A DNA stretch of 64,000 bases, taken from NCBI GenBank assembly GCA_017871115.1, contig JAFCIZ010000007.1, forward strand, positions 2,790,001-2,854,000, in the 5' to 3' direction. The notes beneath the pieces were generated by a model that worked only from the letters and a program-made list of their open reading frames with translations, searched no databases and had not been told where the DNA came from. Below are positions 1 to 11,773 of the stretch, in pieces (position 1 is the stretch's first letter; each line of letters opens with the position of its first letter). The DNA is from Cunninghamella blakesleeana. Taxonomy: Eukaryota > Mucoromycota > Mucoromycetes > Mucorales > Cunninghamellaceae. Both the position numbers and the translations under genes were made by a program.

Positions 1-953
1 TTATGTATCCGTGGTGCTGCTATATTTGTTAATGGTTCTAGTGTAAGTTTCTTTTATTAAAAAAATAAAAGTGTCGTAAGTTTGTGGAATCTTTATTAAT
101 CTATTTATTATTATTATTGTTATTATTTTATAAAGTTAGGTGATATATCAGTAGAAGAAGCAGATACTATCTTTCCTCAGTTAACAAGTTTACAACAATC
201 CAAAATCGAAGAAGCCCTTGTAGAAGAGTTTGAAAAATTCAAAGGAGCTGTTCAGTGGCAACATACTTTACAAAGTTATCAACAACACGATGATCATGTT
301 AGTGCAAAAGTAATGAACGATATTACAAAGGAAGTAGTTGATATCGAAGCAAAGTATATTGTTGGAGCTGATGGATGTCATTCTTTTGTCCGTAAGCAAG
401 ACCCTACTTGGACTTATGATGGTGCCACAATCAAAACAAAGTTTGCTTTGGCTGATGTTATTTTAACGGGTGATGATGTTTTAAAAGTTAAAAATCGACA
501 AACAGCTTTTTATCATTCAATTGGTAAAGTTATTCAACATAATTTGATTTAAAAGGTTTTTATTATTATAATTATTATTACTATTTACTCATCGTATAAA
601 CATTTTTTTATTTTATTTTATTAATTCTTTATCAGGTGGATGTATCATGATACCTATGCCAATGGATGTAGAGGATGACGATACAAAGGCAGCAGTAAGA
701 ATAGTATGTAACATGGGACCTTATGATGTAGATACAACGGATCGTCGGGTAACGCAAGGATTTAATATAACCAAAGAAGAATTTACTTTGGAACAATTGA
801 AGGAAATAATGGCGGAAAGACTTCAAGGTTTGAAAGTAGAGGTAGAAAAACCATTATGGTTGACTTATTTTGGTGTAAATGAAAGAATGGCTAATGGTTT
901 TAGACGTCAACGAGCCTTTTTAATTGGTGGTAAGTAGTAGTGATCTGTACACG

Positions 954-1008
<55 letters not shown>

Positions 1009-1911
1009 GTGTGTATAATCAGTATAATACTGATAATAATAAAGGCAAAGTTGATAATTAATCCATTTTTTAATTCCATTTAATTTTGTTTTATTTTTTA
1101 TTTTTAATATAATAGATGCTGCTCATTGTCATTCTCCTGTTGGTACGTAAATTGAAAATAATATAATATAACCAAGTCGAAAAATATATATAAATAAATA
1201 GATCAATAAAAAGAACAGAGATATTAACTTTTTTTTTTTATTTTTTTTTATTATAATATTTAATAAAATATAGGTGGACAAGGTATGAATATAGGATTTC
1301 AAGATGGTAAGTTATTTTATTATATAAATATATATATATAAAATGATAATGTTATATTTTTTTTTTACTCATACAATTTCTAATTTTACATAAAATTCTA
1401 ATTATAGCCGATAATCTTGCTTGGAAATTATCTGTCGTATTAAAAGGTGGATCTTCTGACCCTGAGAAATTACTAGAATCTTATACAATCGAAGTAAGCC
1501 ATCGAAAAAAATAAAATAAACAGTTCACAGCCACTTTTCATAAATATATTTTTTTGAAACACATCAACTTATTTTTTCTTTTTTTGTATTAGCGTGAACC
1601 AATGGTTAAATCTGTTTTGGAATCAGTCGGTAGTGCCTCAAGAATTGCATTTGCTCAATCACCTATTTTTTGTAAGTTTTTTTATGTGTTTAAATATTTA
1701 TCAATTATTTTTTTATGCATATCAATCAAATTCATTTTAATATTCTTATTTTAATTATTTTATAATATAGCATTTTTCCGTCAAGCTGCTCTTTATGTAG
1801 CATTTAGTATTCCAATGGTTATAAAAACCTTTGCTGATCGATTTATGCAGGTAAAAGAAGAAGAAAAGAAAGAAAAAAAAAGATGATTATATAAAACCAC
1901 CTATTCATGAT

Positions 1912-1946
<35 letters not shown>

Positions 1947-2509
1947 TTGATTTCCATTTAGGTGAATCACCTATTTTATCATCTAAAAATAAAAGCACTC
2001 TTATTCAACCTGGACAGTATATCAAAGAAACGAGATCACTAGTCAATAGAGATGCATCCATAGAAATATCAAGAAAAACCATTTATCAAATATTGAAAAA
2101 CTTTGAAGGTAAACATGGAGTTTTCTTATTATTAACACGACACTCTTGGCAAAGGGAACCCCATAAAGAAATGCTGGAAGGATTTATTCAAGGAGTATCC
2201 AAATATGAAAAGACATGTCAAGGATTAGTGGCTCAATCAATTACACAATATTCCAATTATTTCGACGGAAAGACAAAGAAAAGAGCCCAAAATATAAATT
2301 ATTGGATTGATACACATGCCATCTCATCTTCAGATTCCTTATCAAGTCGATTGGGTTTTACCAAGTATTTGATGAATGATAAAACACCCATCCCTCCCGC
2401 AGCTTTCATTGTGGTTCGTCCTGATCGTTATATTGCTTATAGTCAACTTGTTTACTCAAAAGATGATTTAATACCTGCTTTTGAATTTTTAAATACCTAT
2501 CTTTGTTAA
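1..2509 (+). CDS. FAD-dependent aromatic hydroxylase (phenol 2-monooxygenase type), 5' end outside window
   Basis: Partial gene; the N-terminal FAD Rossmann segment lies before the window. Exons joined in frame: 1-42, 136-523, 636-929, 1116-1142, 1274-1306, 1408-1493, 1593-1671, 1771-1850 and 1946-2509, giving 530 visible residues. The class A flavoprotein hydroxylase motifs are present: the DG motif IVGADGCHSFVRK near 358-396, and the second FAD motif LIGDAAHCHSPVGGQGMNIG, spread over four exons. A C-terminal region ending in VRPDRYIAYS resembles the thioredoxin-like dimerisation domain of phenol hydroxylases. The family uses FAD, NAD(P)H and O2 to hydroxylate phenolic rings; the substrate here cannot be told. 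The GD-motif region is cut into very short exons (27 and 33 nt). The homologous motif order makes the family call strong; the specific name is inference. Confidence 0.88.
954..1016. repeat. Compound microsatellite (CA)n(TA)n(TGTA)n
   Basis: Lies in intron 3 of the monooxygenase gene. The CA run, TA run and TG-rich run follow each other, so the tract is largely self-complementary and could fold into a hairpin in the RNA. Confidence 0.9.
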
Positions 2510-2831
2510 AAAATAATACTATTTTTTAGTATGTTTATATTATATATATATATGATTTTATGATGTAACAATAATAAAAAATGATCATCATTGTACTATT
2601 TTATATAATGATTTAAAAAAAAAAAGACAAAATCCAAATCTTCAACTCAGCCCTTCCCAATGGTTACACTAAACCTTGGTCTTTTTTTAAAAAAAGGCTC
2701 AGTGAAACTTGGGTTCTCTTTTCCCCTTTTTATATTTATGAAAAATATTATGTTATTCTTATATATAAATGGTTTAGTGTATATTTTATTTATTTATTTA
2801 TAAGGCAGCAAATGAAGGGTTGTATCTATTT

Positions 2832-3261
2832 ATGCAAATAAATCTTATTGTCATTGCTTTTCTATGTAAGTCTGGAAGTCTTTTATTTATCTTTTTTTTT
2901 AAAAAAAAGTATATAAAAATATAAATAGCCAAATTTAGATACTACCTAAATTTTTTTTTAAAAAAGGTAAATAAATAAAAAAAAAACTTTTTTTGATTTT
3001 TTTTTTTCCTTTTTCCTTTTTCTTTCTTTTTCTTTCATTTCATTTTATTTTTTTGGTGTGTGAGTGTGTGTGCCAAAATTTTCTTTTTATTTTTTTATGT
3101 CCATAGTTGAACCTAGTAGCTTAGATATTACATCTTCTAATAATAATAATAGTCCTATAACATCACCTACTTCATCCACAATGTCGTCACCAGGTAATCA
3201 ACCAAGCCCACCTTCAACAACAGAACCACCTGTTACCACTACTACTACGGAACCACCCGTG

Positions 3262-3293
<32 letters not shown>

Positions 3294-4161
3294 AACCTAT
3301 GATCCACCTACAACTACTACTACCACAACCAATGATCCTCCTACTACCACAACCAACCGACCTGACCCGCCAACTACTACTACTACACCCGATAGACCAA
3401 CCACCCCTACCACAGTCCCATCGACAACTACAACTGCACAAACTACTTCTTTTACTTCATCACCTGTTTTAGTTACCACCATTATATCTTCAGGTACAAA
3501 TGTTCATACCATTACCACTACTTCATTCACACTCATACCTACCTCACCCAGCATGGATAGCCCAGTCAATGTAGGAGCCATTGCAGGAGGTGTTGTCGGA
3601 GGTGTTGTTTTTCTTGGAATTCTAGGCGCTATTATCGTAATCTTTTTAAATAAAAGAAGAAGAAAAAGACAACATCATTTATCTTATACTGGTGCAAGTA
3701 ATGGTAATGGAGGCGAAGATGATATTTATAGTGAACAATTGAATAATAATAATCACCATCTCAATCATCATTCAATGCACGATTATTATATGAGTGAGCC
3801 TGGTAGTTTAGGTGGATATCAAACAAGTCATAGTGGAGATGGAATGGATCAAAGTGCGGCAACAAGTAATTCTCAACGTATGTCAACCACTTCAACTCAA
3901 TTAACAAAAGCAAGACCTTTTATTGCTCCTTTAACGGCTAATAATAATAATCATTCTGGAACTCATATAGATGATATGAATAATTATTATCCACAACAAC
4001 AACCACCACAACCTCAAGATTATTATAATTCACCTGATCATGATTTTTATGCTCCTTATCAATATGTTCCTACTTCTACACAATATTCCCCTGTTCCTAC
4101 CCATGAACGTCATGTTCCACATTTAAAACAAGAAGATGTTCCTCATTCAAAAGATGAATAA
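2832..4161 (+). CDS. Thr/Pro-rich single-pass membrane protein (cell-wall sensor-like)
   Basis: The main exon carries a Thr/Ser/Pro-rich ectodomain dominated by ACT/ACC codons (likely heavily O-glycosylated), then a Gly/Val/Ile-rich transmembrane segment at about residues 168-192 followed at once by the basic stop-transfer run KRRRKR, then an Asn/His/Gln/Tyr-rich cytosolic tail. This layout resembles Mid2/Wsc-type wall-stress sensors, but no conserved domain was recognised. The first ATG in the main exon (3097) gives no signal peptide. The preferred model adds a 34-nt exon at 2832-2865 (MQINLIVIAFL) joined to 3107, which keeps frame across a 241-nt intron with a GTAAGT donor and a pyrimidine-rich CATAG acceptor. 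That gives 362 residues. The membrane protein itself is well supported; the first exon is inference. Confidence 0.6.
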
Positions 4162-5056
4162 TAATAATAATTACGTATAATATATATATATATATATATA
4201 CATACATATACACATATATATTAAAAAAAAAATCATACATCAAAACTTAATACCTTTTTATATATTAAATTATTATTATCATTATCATCATTATCATTTT
4301 ATTTTATTTAATTAATTTTCTTTTTTCCTTTTTGTATAATAGTTTTTATTATTATTATTATTATTATCTTTCTACCTTTTTTTTATATTAGATCATACTT
4401 TTTATTTAAAATATGTTTTATCATTGGTTATTTATTTTACTCTCCATTTTATATATATAAAAAATTATTTATAGCACAGATTACACTACATAACCATTTT
4501 TTCTTTTAGAAGTGTTACAGTTTCCTTTTTTTTATCATTCCGACCCTATAATTAAAATAACCACGCAACCACATTTTACTCTCTCTCTCAATAGGTTATG
4601 CAATGGTAGATTTTTATACCTCAAACTTAAAAAAAAAAAAAGCAATTGTCATTTTAGTACATTTTGTTTTTCCTGTTTTTTTCCTGTTTCCCTGTTTTTA
4701 TAACATATATTAAATTTATTATACACAGTTTATTCGTTTTATATCTAATTTGTTTCCATGGTAATAATTCTTTTTTATTAAAAAAATTCATTTATATGTA
4801 TTCATATGCATAAATAGTTATCATTATAGTAGATATAAAAATAATAAAAAAACACATGTAGTTTTTTTATTATAAAATATATAAATATTATCAGAAACAA
4901 ATTGTTATTTTTTTTTATGCTTAAAAAAAAAGTGGCTTCTCTTCTTTTATATAATTTCTTTTTCCGGCTCGATTTTTTTTTTTTTCTCTTTTCCCTTTAT
5001 TTTTTATTTTTATTTTTTTATATAAAAGGAATATTAATAAAAACAACAACAATAAT
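4162..5056. other. Intergenic, no gene seen
   Basis: AT-rich spacer between two co-directional genes. It holds a TA microsatellite near 4182-4200, TTA repeats and T tracts. The last 80 bases before the La start codon are pyrimidine-rich and probably belong to its promoter or 5' UTR. No convincing reading frame. Confidence 0.6.
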
Positions 5057-5593
5057 ATGTCAAATACTTCAGTTCCTGCCAAGATCCGTAAACAAGTAGA
5101 ATTCTACTTTAGTGATTCCAATTTACCTTATGATAAATATTTATGGACTCTTCATAAATCTAATGAAGGATGTATGTATTGTCTTGTTTGTTTGTTTTTT
5201 TAAAAAAAAAAAAAAATTATGTATAAATATGGACGTGTTTTATTGCTCTTTATAAATAAGCTATAATATACATGAAATAGATCTATTTATCAAAATAAAA
5301 AATAAAAAGGAAGCAATATATATTAAACGACTTCTTTTTATTATTATTATATCAATCTATTTACATGTATATAGGGATTCCTATTAGCACCATTGCTAAC
5401 TTTAAGAAAATGAAAATGATCTCCGAAGACTTTGATACCGTTGTAGCAGCTCTTAAAGAAGGTGACTCTGAATTGATTGAAGTTAATGAAGAAAACCAAG
5501 TTCGTAGAAAAACCAAAGTAGAAGAACAAGACCATGCTAGTCGTTCTATTTATGCTGTAATAATAATAATAATAATAATGCTACATAGGAGAG

Positions 5594-5624
<31 letters not shown>

Positions 5625-6218
5625 CAAGAAATATTGATTTATTGATTTATTAATTAATAGAAAGCTTTTGAAGTTGAAAAAGCTACCGAAGATAATATTG
5701 CTGATCTTTTAAACCTTCAAGATGATATCCAAGAATTCTTTGAACAATTCGGCACTGTATTATGTGTTCGTATGAGAAAAGAACAAAAACCTAAAGGTGA
5801 ATTTAAAGGTAGCGTTTTCGTTGAATTTTCAACACCTGAAGAAGCTGAAAAAGTAGCTGCTATGGATTTAGAATACAAAGGAAAGAAATTGGAATTATTA
5901 ACAAAGTAAGAATGATGAATATATATAAGCAGACCAATCAATATATATAGAAAAGGAAATAAGGTAAATTAACCTGTATAAATATACACATATAGGAAAG
6001 CTTATGTAGAAAAAAAGGCTGAACAATACAAAGGAAAGGAAAAACCTCAATATAAAAAGTTTGGTTTCAACGCTTTTCGTGCACATGGTAATGAACATCG
6101 TAGTAATCGCAAACAACCTTTCAAACATAATGATAAAAAATCAACAAATGATGATAAAAAAACTGGTGAAAAACGTGAACTTGAAACTGGTGATGATGAA
6201 AATGAAAACAAAGATTAA
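5057..6218 (+). CDS. LHP1: La protein (RNA polymerase III transcript chaperone)
   Basis: Four exons (5057-5171, 5375-5556, 5661-5905, 5996-6218) give 254 residues, close to yeast Lhp1 in length. Residues about 8-95 are the winged-helix La motif, recognisable by [17 protein letters not shown] and the following WIPI. Residues about 110-182 form an RRM with the RNP1-like stretch FKGSVFVEF. The tail is Lys/Asp-rich, as in other La proteins. La binds the UUU-OH 3' ends of new Pol III transcripts (pre-tRNA, U6, 5S) in the nucleus and protects them. Introns 1 and 2 each contain a long T(n)A(n) tract. Start chosen at the only ATG preceding the La motif in frame, in an A-rich context. Confidence 0.95.
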
Positions 6219-6547
6219 TTTATATAATCATTTTTTGCTTCAATTTGATATTTAATTATTATTATTTTTTTTTTCATGCATTTATAAGCAAATTAATATA
6301 AATAGTATATATAATTAATTTAAAAAAATAAAAAATAACATTCAATTGCATACGTTACTCATAGACAATAAAGAATAGTAGTAATGAAAATTTTTGATCT
6401 TATTACATTTTCATTTTTTTAATTTAATAAAAAAAAATCACTTAATTTTAATGGTATGAAATATATATTATATACTTGACCTTTTTAAATTTTTATTTTT
6501 ATAGTATACATTTTTTTAAAAAAAATTGCTGTACAATATCTTTTTTT
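6219..6547. other. Convergent intergenic spacer
   Basis: 329 bases between the stop codons of the La gene (+) and the GATA gene (-). Only AT-rich sequence with T/A tracts; presumably holds both 3' UTRs and poly(A) sites. Confidence 0.6.
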
Positions 6548-7032
6548 TTATGAGTTCAAGTTATTAACACCAGCTAACCAACATTCCAAAATCTTTTTTA
6601 CAACCGGACCACCAAACGAATCAATTTTTTCTAAAAACCTTACATTTAATTGTTTATGTTTATCATCCTGTGGATCATATAATACTGTCCCAAAGGCTTC
6701 CAAAGGTTGGTTTATCCCAAATCCAACATCATTCGGTTGACATGACATGAGCAATATATCTCTTCCTGCACTATCGATTTGTCCCAAGATTTCAAACTTA
6801 GAATTAGTTAAAGCTGATTTTGGAATATTGATTGTAATGTTGGTATCATCTTTATTAAGATGGATGGTGAAATGTTTTTGTTGTGATATTGATGCTGTGC
6901 AATGAGGGTGGCTGAACATCGTGTCAGCAAATTCAATACACAGAGTAGGTAAAGGAATTAATGGCAAATTAAATATATGATAAGATGACGATGATGATCC
7001 GGCTGTTGCTGATGTTGTTTGTGTGTTGTTGC

Positions 7033-7079
<47 letters not shown>

Positions 7080-8250
7080 GCCGTTGTTGTTGCCGTTGCA
7101 GATTTAGTTGCTTTACTCTCTTTGGCCCCCTTTTTCGATGTCTTTGTACTATTTTTACTACTTTTATTATTTTGTTGTGTATTGTCTTTGTCTACATAAA
7201 AAAAGCATTTATGTTTAAAATAATAGCAATAATAATAAAATATCCATGTTAAAAAAATCAAAAAATAATAATGATATTAATAATAGTTTTACCTGTAGTT
7301 TGTATAGTAGATGCTTGTGATGTGGATGATATTGGTTGAGAATCTTGTGCATTTTGGTTTTGTAAAACATCGTTATTACCATCCATATCTACTGATATAG
7401 ATTGATGATTATCTGAATAATTATTAATAGGTATAGAAGATGATGAAGATAATGATGACTGATTTTCGGAAGGCGAATCATGAAGTTGCTCATCATTCTT
7501 TTTATTAATATTATTGTTTTTGTTTTTAGTGTTATCATTACGATGAAGAAGATGATGATGTTGTTGTTGATAAAGTGCTATTGCCCTCTTTTGTCTTAAA
7601 CATGCTTCTAAACGAAGTTGAGCTTCATGTTCCTTTTTAAGTGCTAATTCTTTTTCTTCCCGAATACGTTTTCTTTCTAACTCCCATTCCAATTGTTGCC
7701 GTTGATAATAATCACGCTCCCATTTTTTTTTGATTTTTTGTTTTTCTTCTTCTTTACTTATCATAGTAGCACCTACAAGGATTTTTCCTTGTTGCCATTG
7801 AATGCCACACCCATTGCATAAGGTTCCTCCTCCAGCTGGCCCTCGTCGCCACATGGTTGTATGCCTTGTACTGCAATAAATACATTTTCTTAACCCATCT
7901 TCTTTACCCATTTGATTTTGCTTTGTTTTGGGCGCTATATGAAAGTGAAAAATTATATGGTAAAATATGTAATGAAGTTGTTAAATAAGCGATAAATTAT
8001 CATTATTTGTTAATTTAATAAGTAGTTATATGTTAAATATAAATTTACGTTCTGCTTCATGTTGATCACTTGCTGGGCGTTTGCCCAATTTGATAGCTAA
8101 ACTAATTTCATTTCTTTTCTTTTCTGCTGCAATAGGTCCACTAACAATATCAGGTACTGTATGTATTCGTTGAATTAATTCATGAATAGCTTCTTGTTCA
8201 TCCTTAGATATTTTGAAATCAAGATATTTTCTTGTGGGTACAATTTTCAT
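6548..8250 (-). CDS. GATA-type zinc-finger protein
   Basis: Three exons in 5'-3' order: 8250-8049, 7934-7293 and 7191-6548, all in frame, 495 residues. A single GATA finger at about residues 85-110 has the pattern C-x2-C-x18-C-x2-C (CIYCSTRHTTMWRRGP, then TLCNGCG). A Glu/Lys/Arg-rich probable coiled coil follows, then a Ser/Asn-rich linker with a run of about 15 Asn (AAT repeats), then a folded-looking C-terminal domain of about 130 residues that I do not recognise. GATA fingers usually bind WGATAR DNA; in chromatin proteins they can also be structural. The N-terminal exon could instead continue the upstream minus-strand gene (see findings). Nuclear transcription or chromatin role is inference. 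Confidence 0.75.
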
Positions 8251-8388
8251 CTATTTGTATAATAAAATACGAGAAAAAAAAATATTAAAGCAATAGATTA
8301 GTACAAGTATTACCTTACTTTTTTTAAGAATAAAAATGTTATATATATATATATATAAATGTTTGTATACATATGCCCTTATTATTTT

Positions 8389-9968
8389 TTACTTTTTTAC
8401 TTTTTCAATCATTTTACTTCGAACATAATCAGCATTATATATGGAAGAGGTTAGTGCGGTGATAGTTTCATTTGATGCATCTAATATACGTATATTGACT
8501 GGTTGGTATTGAATTTGCTCTTTAGATTTATCATCGTTATCATCTTTTGCTTCAGTTTGAAAAGCTTTTGCTTTTTCTTGAATAATAGGTATAGCTGAAT
8601 GTTCACCAAAATATTTTATTTTTTTTTTCGCATCCCAGAAAAAGTGATCAGCAGTAGTTGGATCTATTGGTAATAAAAACGATGCTTTTAACTATAAATA
8701 GATAAATATATGTGTGTGAGAGTTAAATATATATTCTTTTTTTATTATAAAAAATAAAAGTAAATAAATATGATTGCTATTATTTTAGATGCACTTACTG
8801 AAGGAGATGTTTCTGAAGGGATTACTTCTAAAATAGCTTCTTTTGGGAATAAAAACCGCTCACTAGGTAGATCTTTGAATTCTATAACAATATCATTATA
8901 TATAAGATGCTGAGGATGGCATAAACTTTCTTTGGGAACTATTAAATTGTATATATATATATCATTGATGCATAAATATAAACATATATTGGTTAGCTAA
9001 TAGTAGGTGGGTTACTGAAATGATGATCAAGCATTAAAAAAAATTACCTGACAGAGTAGATTGAGTTATATTTGAATCCTGAGCCAATAATTCTACATCA
9101 TGTGAAGTGCTTATTTCAGAAACATTAGTATTGACGTTTGGTTGTGTTGTAGATGTATCGTCTTCCTTTTCCAGTATAGTAGTAGTGTTTTCCTTTGTTA
9201 TATTATCATTTTCACTCTCTTTACTATCGTTATTGTCACTTTTTTCTTCTTGTTGTTTTTCTAGTTGATCGTTATTATTATTGTTGTTATTATCTATATC
9301 ATCCACTAATTCATTTTTTATTGATTTATCACCATTATTACCTTTATCACTCTCTTCCTCCTGTACATTCACGTTTTTTATTGTTGCTGTAGTTTCTACA
9401 GGATTATTTGCTGTCATATCATTTACGATCGTTTCTATATCTGTTAAACCAACACTTTTTCCAAGATCAATCCAAGAGTCCGTTCTTATAGCTTGATAAA
9501 GTGCTGTTTCAGGAAATAAATGAGGTCCAAGTTCTAATGTACACTGTCCTAAATATTGCATCATAGGGTATCTTTTTCGTATATTTGTTTTCCTTTTTGG
9601 TTGTTGATTGTTGTCAGTTCGATACTTTATAAATACATTAGTACTCCAGTTAAGACGTGATTGTAATAATGAAAGTAATACTTGTTTGCTATTTATATCA
9701 GTGATTTATATATATATATATATATATATATGCATTTATTATTGTTATTATTAAAGGGAATAAAGAATAAGAATAGTTACTACTACTTGTAAAATGTTTG
9801 TTTACTTGTATAACTATTATTTTAAAATAAAAAAAAAAGTATGAAATAGCGTGTTTACCGATAAGATGTATCATTATCGTCGTTAGGCTCTGTCGTTGTA
9901 GGTATATTAAACCCTCTTAACGATAATTCTGTTCTTCTTTTTGCAGCCGAAATAGCAGAACTTGACAT
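8389..9968 (-). CDS. Unrecognised protein, four exons
   Basis: Exons 9968-9859, 9688-9048, 8938-8799 and 8691-8389 join with consistent phases to give 397 residues beginning MSSSAISAAKRRTELSLRGF. Visible features are a basic N-terminal half with the stretch LGPHLFPETALYQAI, a long Asn/Glu/Asp-rich, probably disordered segment (roughly residues 120-240), and a C-terminal half with mixed hydrophobic sequence (IEFKDLPSERFLFPKEAI). I do not recognise the family. The 3' end is uncertain: the reading frame stops at 8389-8391, but a GT at 8400 (minus strand) could splice in frame to the start of the GATA-finger gene 150 bases further on. No signal peptide or membrane segment. Confidence 0.65.
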
Positions 9969-11773
9969 ATTTTTTTATAAAAAATATATTTTAAAAAGAG
10001 GAAAAATTCCAACTAGAAATTTTTTTTTAAAAAAAAAAACGGAGTTTGAACTATATCCACCATATTAAACTATTTCTACATAAAAATTAGTAAAAAAAAA
10101 GCTATCTCTTTCATTCTTTTTATAGCGTACATAACAAAAAATAATAAAAATAAATTAATGCTCACTCTTTTGTATCATATAAATCATATAAATATGCTGC
10201 TTTTAATAGTTTTTATAACATAATTGGATTGATATATATAAGATTAACAAAAACTTTGCCTATACTAATATAGTATAAGTCTGTAAATCAATAATAAAAT
10301 ATAGACTTGAGCATGTAGTGCTAACTTATCTAAGCTCTGGTTGTTTTCTTTTATTCTATGAGTAACAAAGGAAGTTACTGTAGTCCAACACATCCTTATA
10401 TTTGCATTTTTTTATACTATTCCTTTTAAGTTAATTGATAGTATTTTATTAAACCTATTAATATAGGTTAGATTTTAAGCTTAAAGATTGATATTGAATA
10501 TGACAACTATAGTTTTATGGAATAGTAATAATATATTTGAGCAATAACTAAAATTATTTTCTGTAGAACTTAATTTTATATATAGAGCAACTTTTGCAAT
10601 AATCATAACAGCTTTGCTGGTCTTTTTACATCAAATTGGCCATCATTACTTTTGTACCTTTGCTATTAATTTACTTCAACGACATCCAATTGTATTTTAG
10701 CTACAGTAATTCACTCGTAAACAAAAGCAATAAATATTTATTGTTACTTTGGAATCAAGATTGCCCATTTTAGTTTATTTTTTGTTTTTTTATCATCAAA
10801 TAAAATTATGCATCAATAAAACAAAGCTTTCATATAATTGATAAAATTCATGATCGAGAAAATGGCGGAATTTAAAAATTATTTCAAAATTACTATGTAT
10901 GTGCTTTTTTTTCTCCTTTTTAGCTTTACTAAAGTAAATATATTTTAAATACTGGAATTATAGTTATAATTTTTTATAATATCGTCGTCGATCTAGTTTT
11001 TTGTTCAGTTTTGTTTTTAAAATTGATTTTTGCATTCATTATATACTACAATAATCATCAAATTTTGGATAAATAATAATACAGCCTATACACTAATTAT
11101 GATATTCAATTGCTAAAAAACCTTAAAAAACTCTTTATAAAGAAAATAGTAGATGCAAAAGAAACTTGCTAAATATTAAATTAGAATAAATAATGATTCT
11201 GACAGTTTACATCACTCGAGAAATAACTCATAAAAGCTTTTAATGGGGCTTATTTTGTAATATGTTTTTATTAAATATTGATTAAATAACAATACAAATA
11301 ATAATAGAATGAAATATCGATATATAAAATTTTTTGCTTCCTCCTTTTAATTTTTTATTTTTAAGAGATATTGGCTATATACAAGTAATTTTTACACTTT
11401 TTATTATTATAATAAAGAAATTGTGTCAGTTTAAAAGTAATTTTATTTCCATTTCCATTTTTATAAATTCCCTTTTAATAATTTAATTATTATTTTTTTT
11501 AATATTAGCGATTATATTTATAAAGAGAAAAGATATCGCTTTTACAAATAACTTTACGGCATTAAAATATTCAGAAAAAAAAGGACCAAAAGCTATGTAA
11601 TAAAAACAATATATAAAAAATAACATATATGTATATAGATATTATTTAGAGTCAAAAATAATGCAAAAATTAGAATTAAGCAAAAAGTGGGAGGCGGACT
11701 TTTATTTAATATTGTAGATGGACCCTTTTGACCAATTTAATCAGCTTTCTCTCTTTTTTTTTTTAAGAACCAA
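9969..11773. other. Divergent intergenic region, 1.8 kb
   Basis: Lies between the start of the unrecognised minus-strand gene and eL20. It must contain both promoters. The first 80 bases hold a T(n)A(n) tract. From about 10100 to 11500 the sequence has fewer homopolymers than other spacers here, but all frames are broken by stops and no domain is recognisable. Confidence 0.5.
11745..11764 (+). promoter_or_regulatory. Pyrimidine tract just before the eL20 start codon
   Basis: An almost pure C/T run (CTTTCTCTC followed by T) ends ten bases before the ATG of the ribosomal protein gene. Pyrimidine-rich leaders are common at ribosomal protein genes. Whether it is a promoter element or part of the mRNA leader cannot be told. 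Confidence 0.35.

Noticed and set aside
3214..3482. Minus-strand Ser/Cys- and Val/Gly-rich frames
   Set aside because: They are the complement of the ACT/ACC-coded Thr run of the plus-strand membrane protein.
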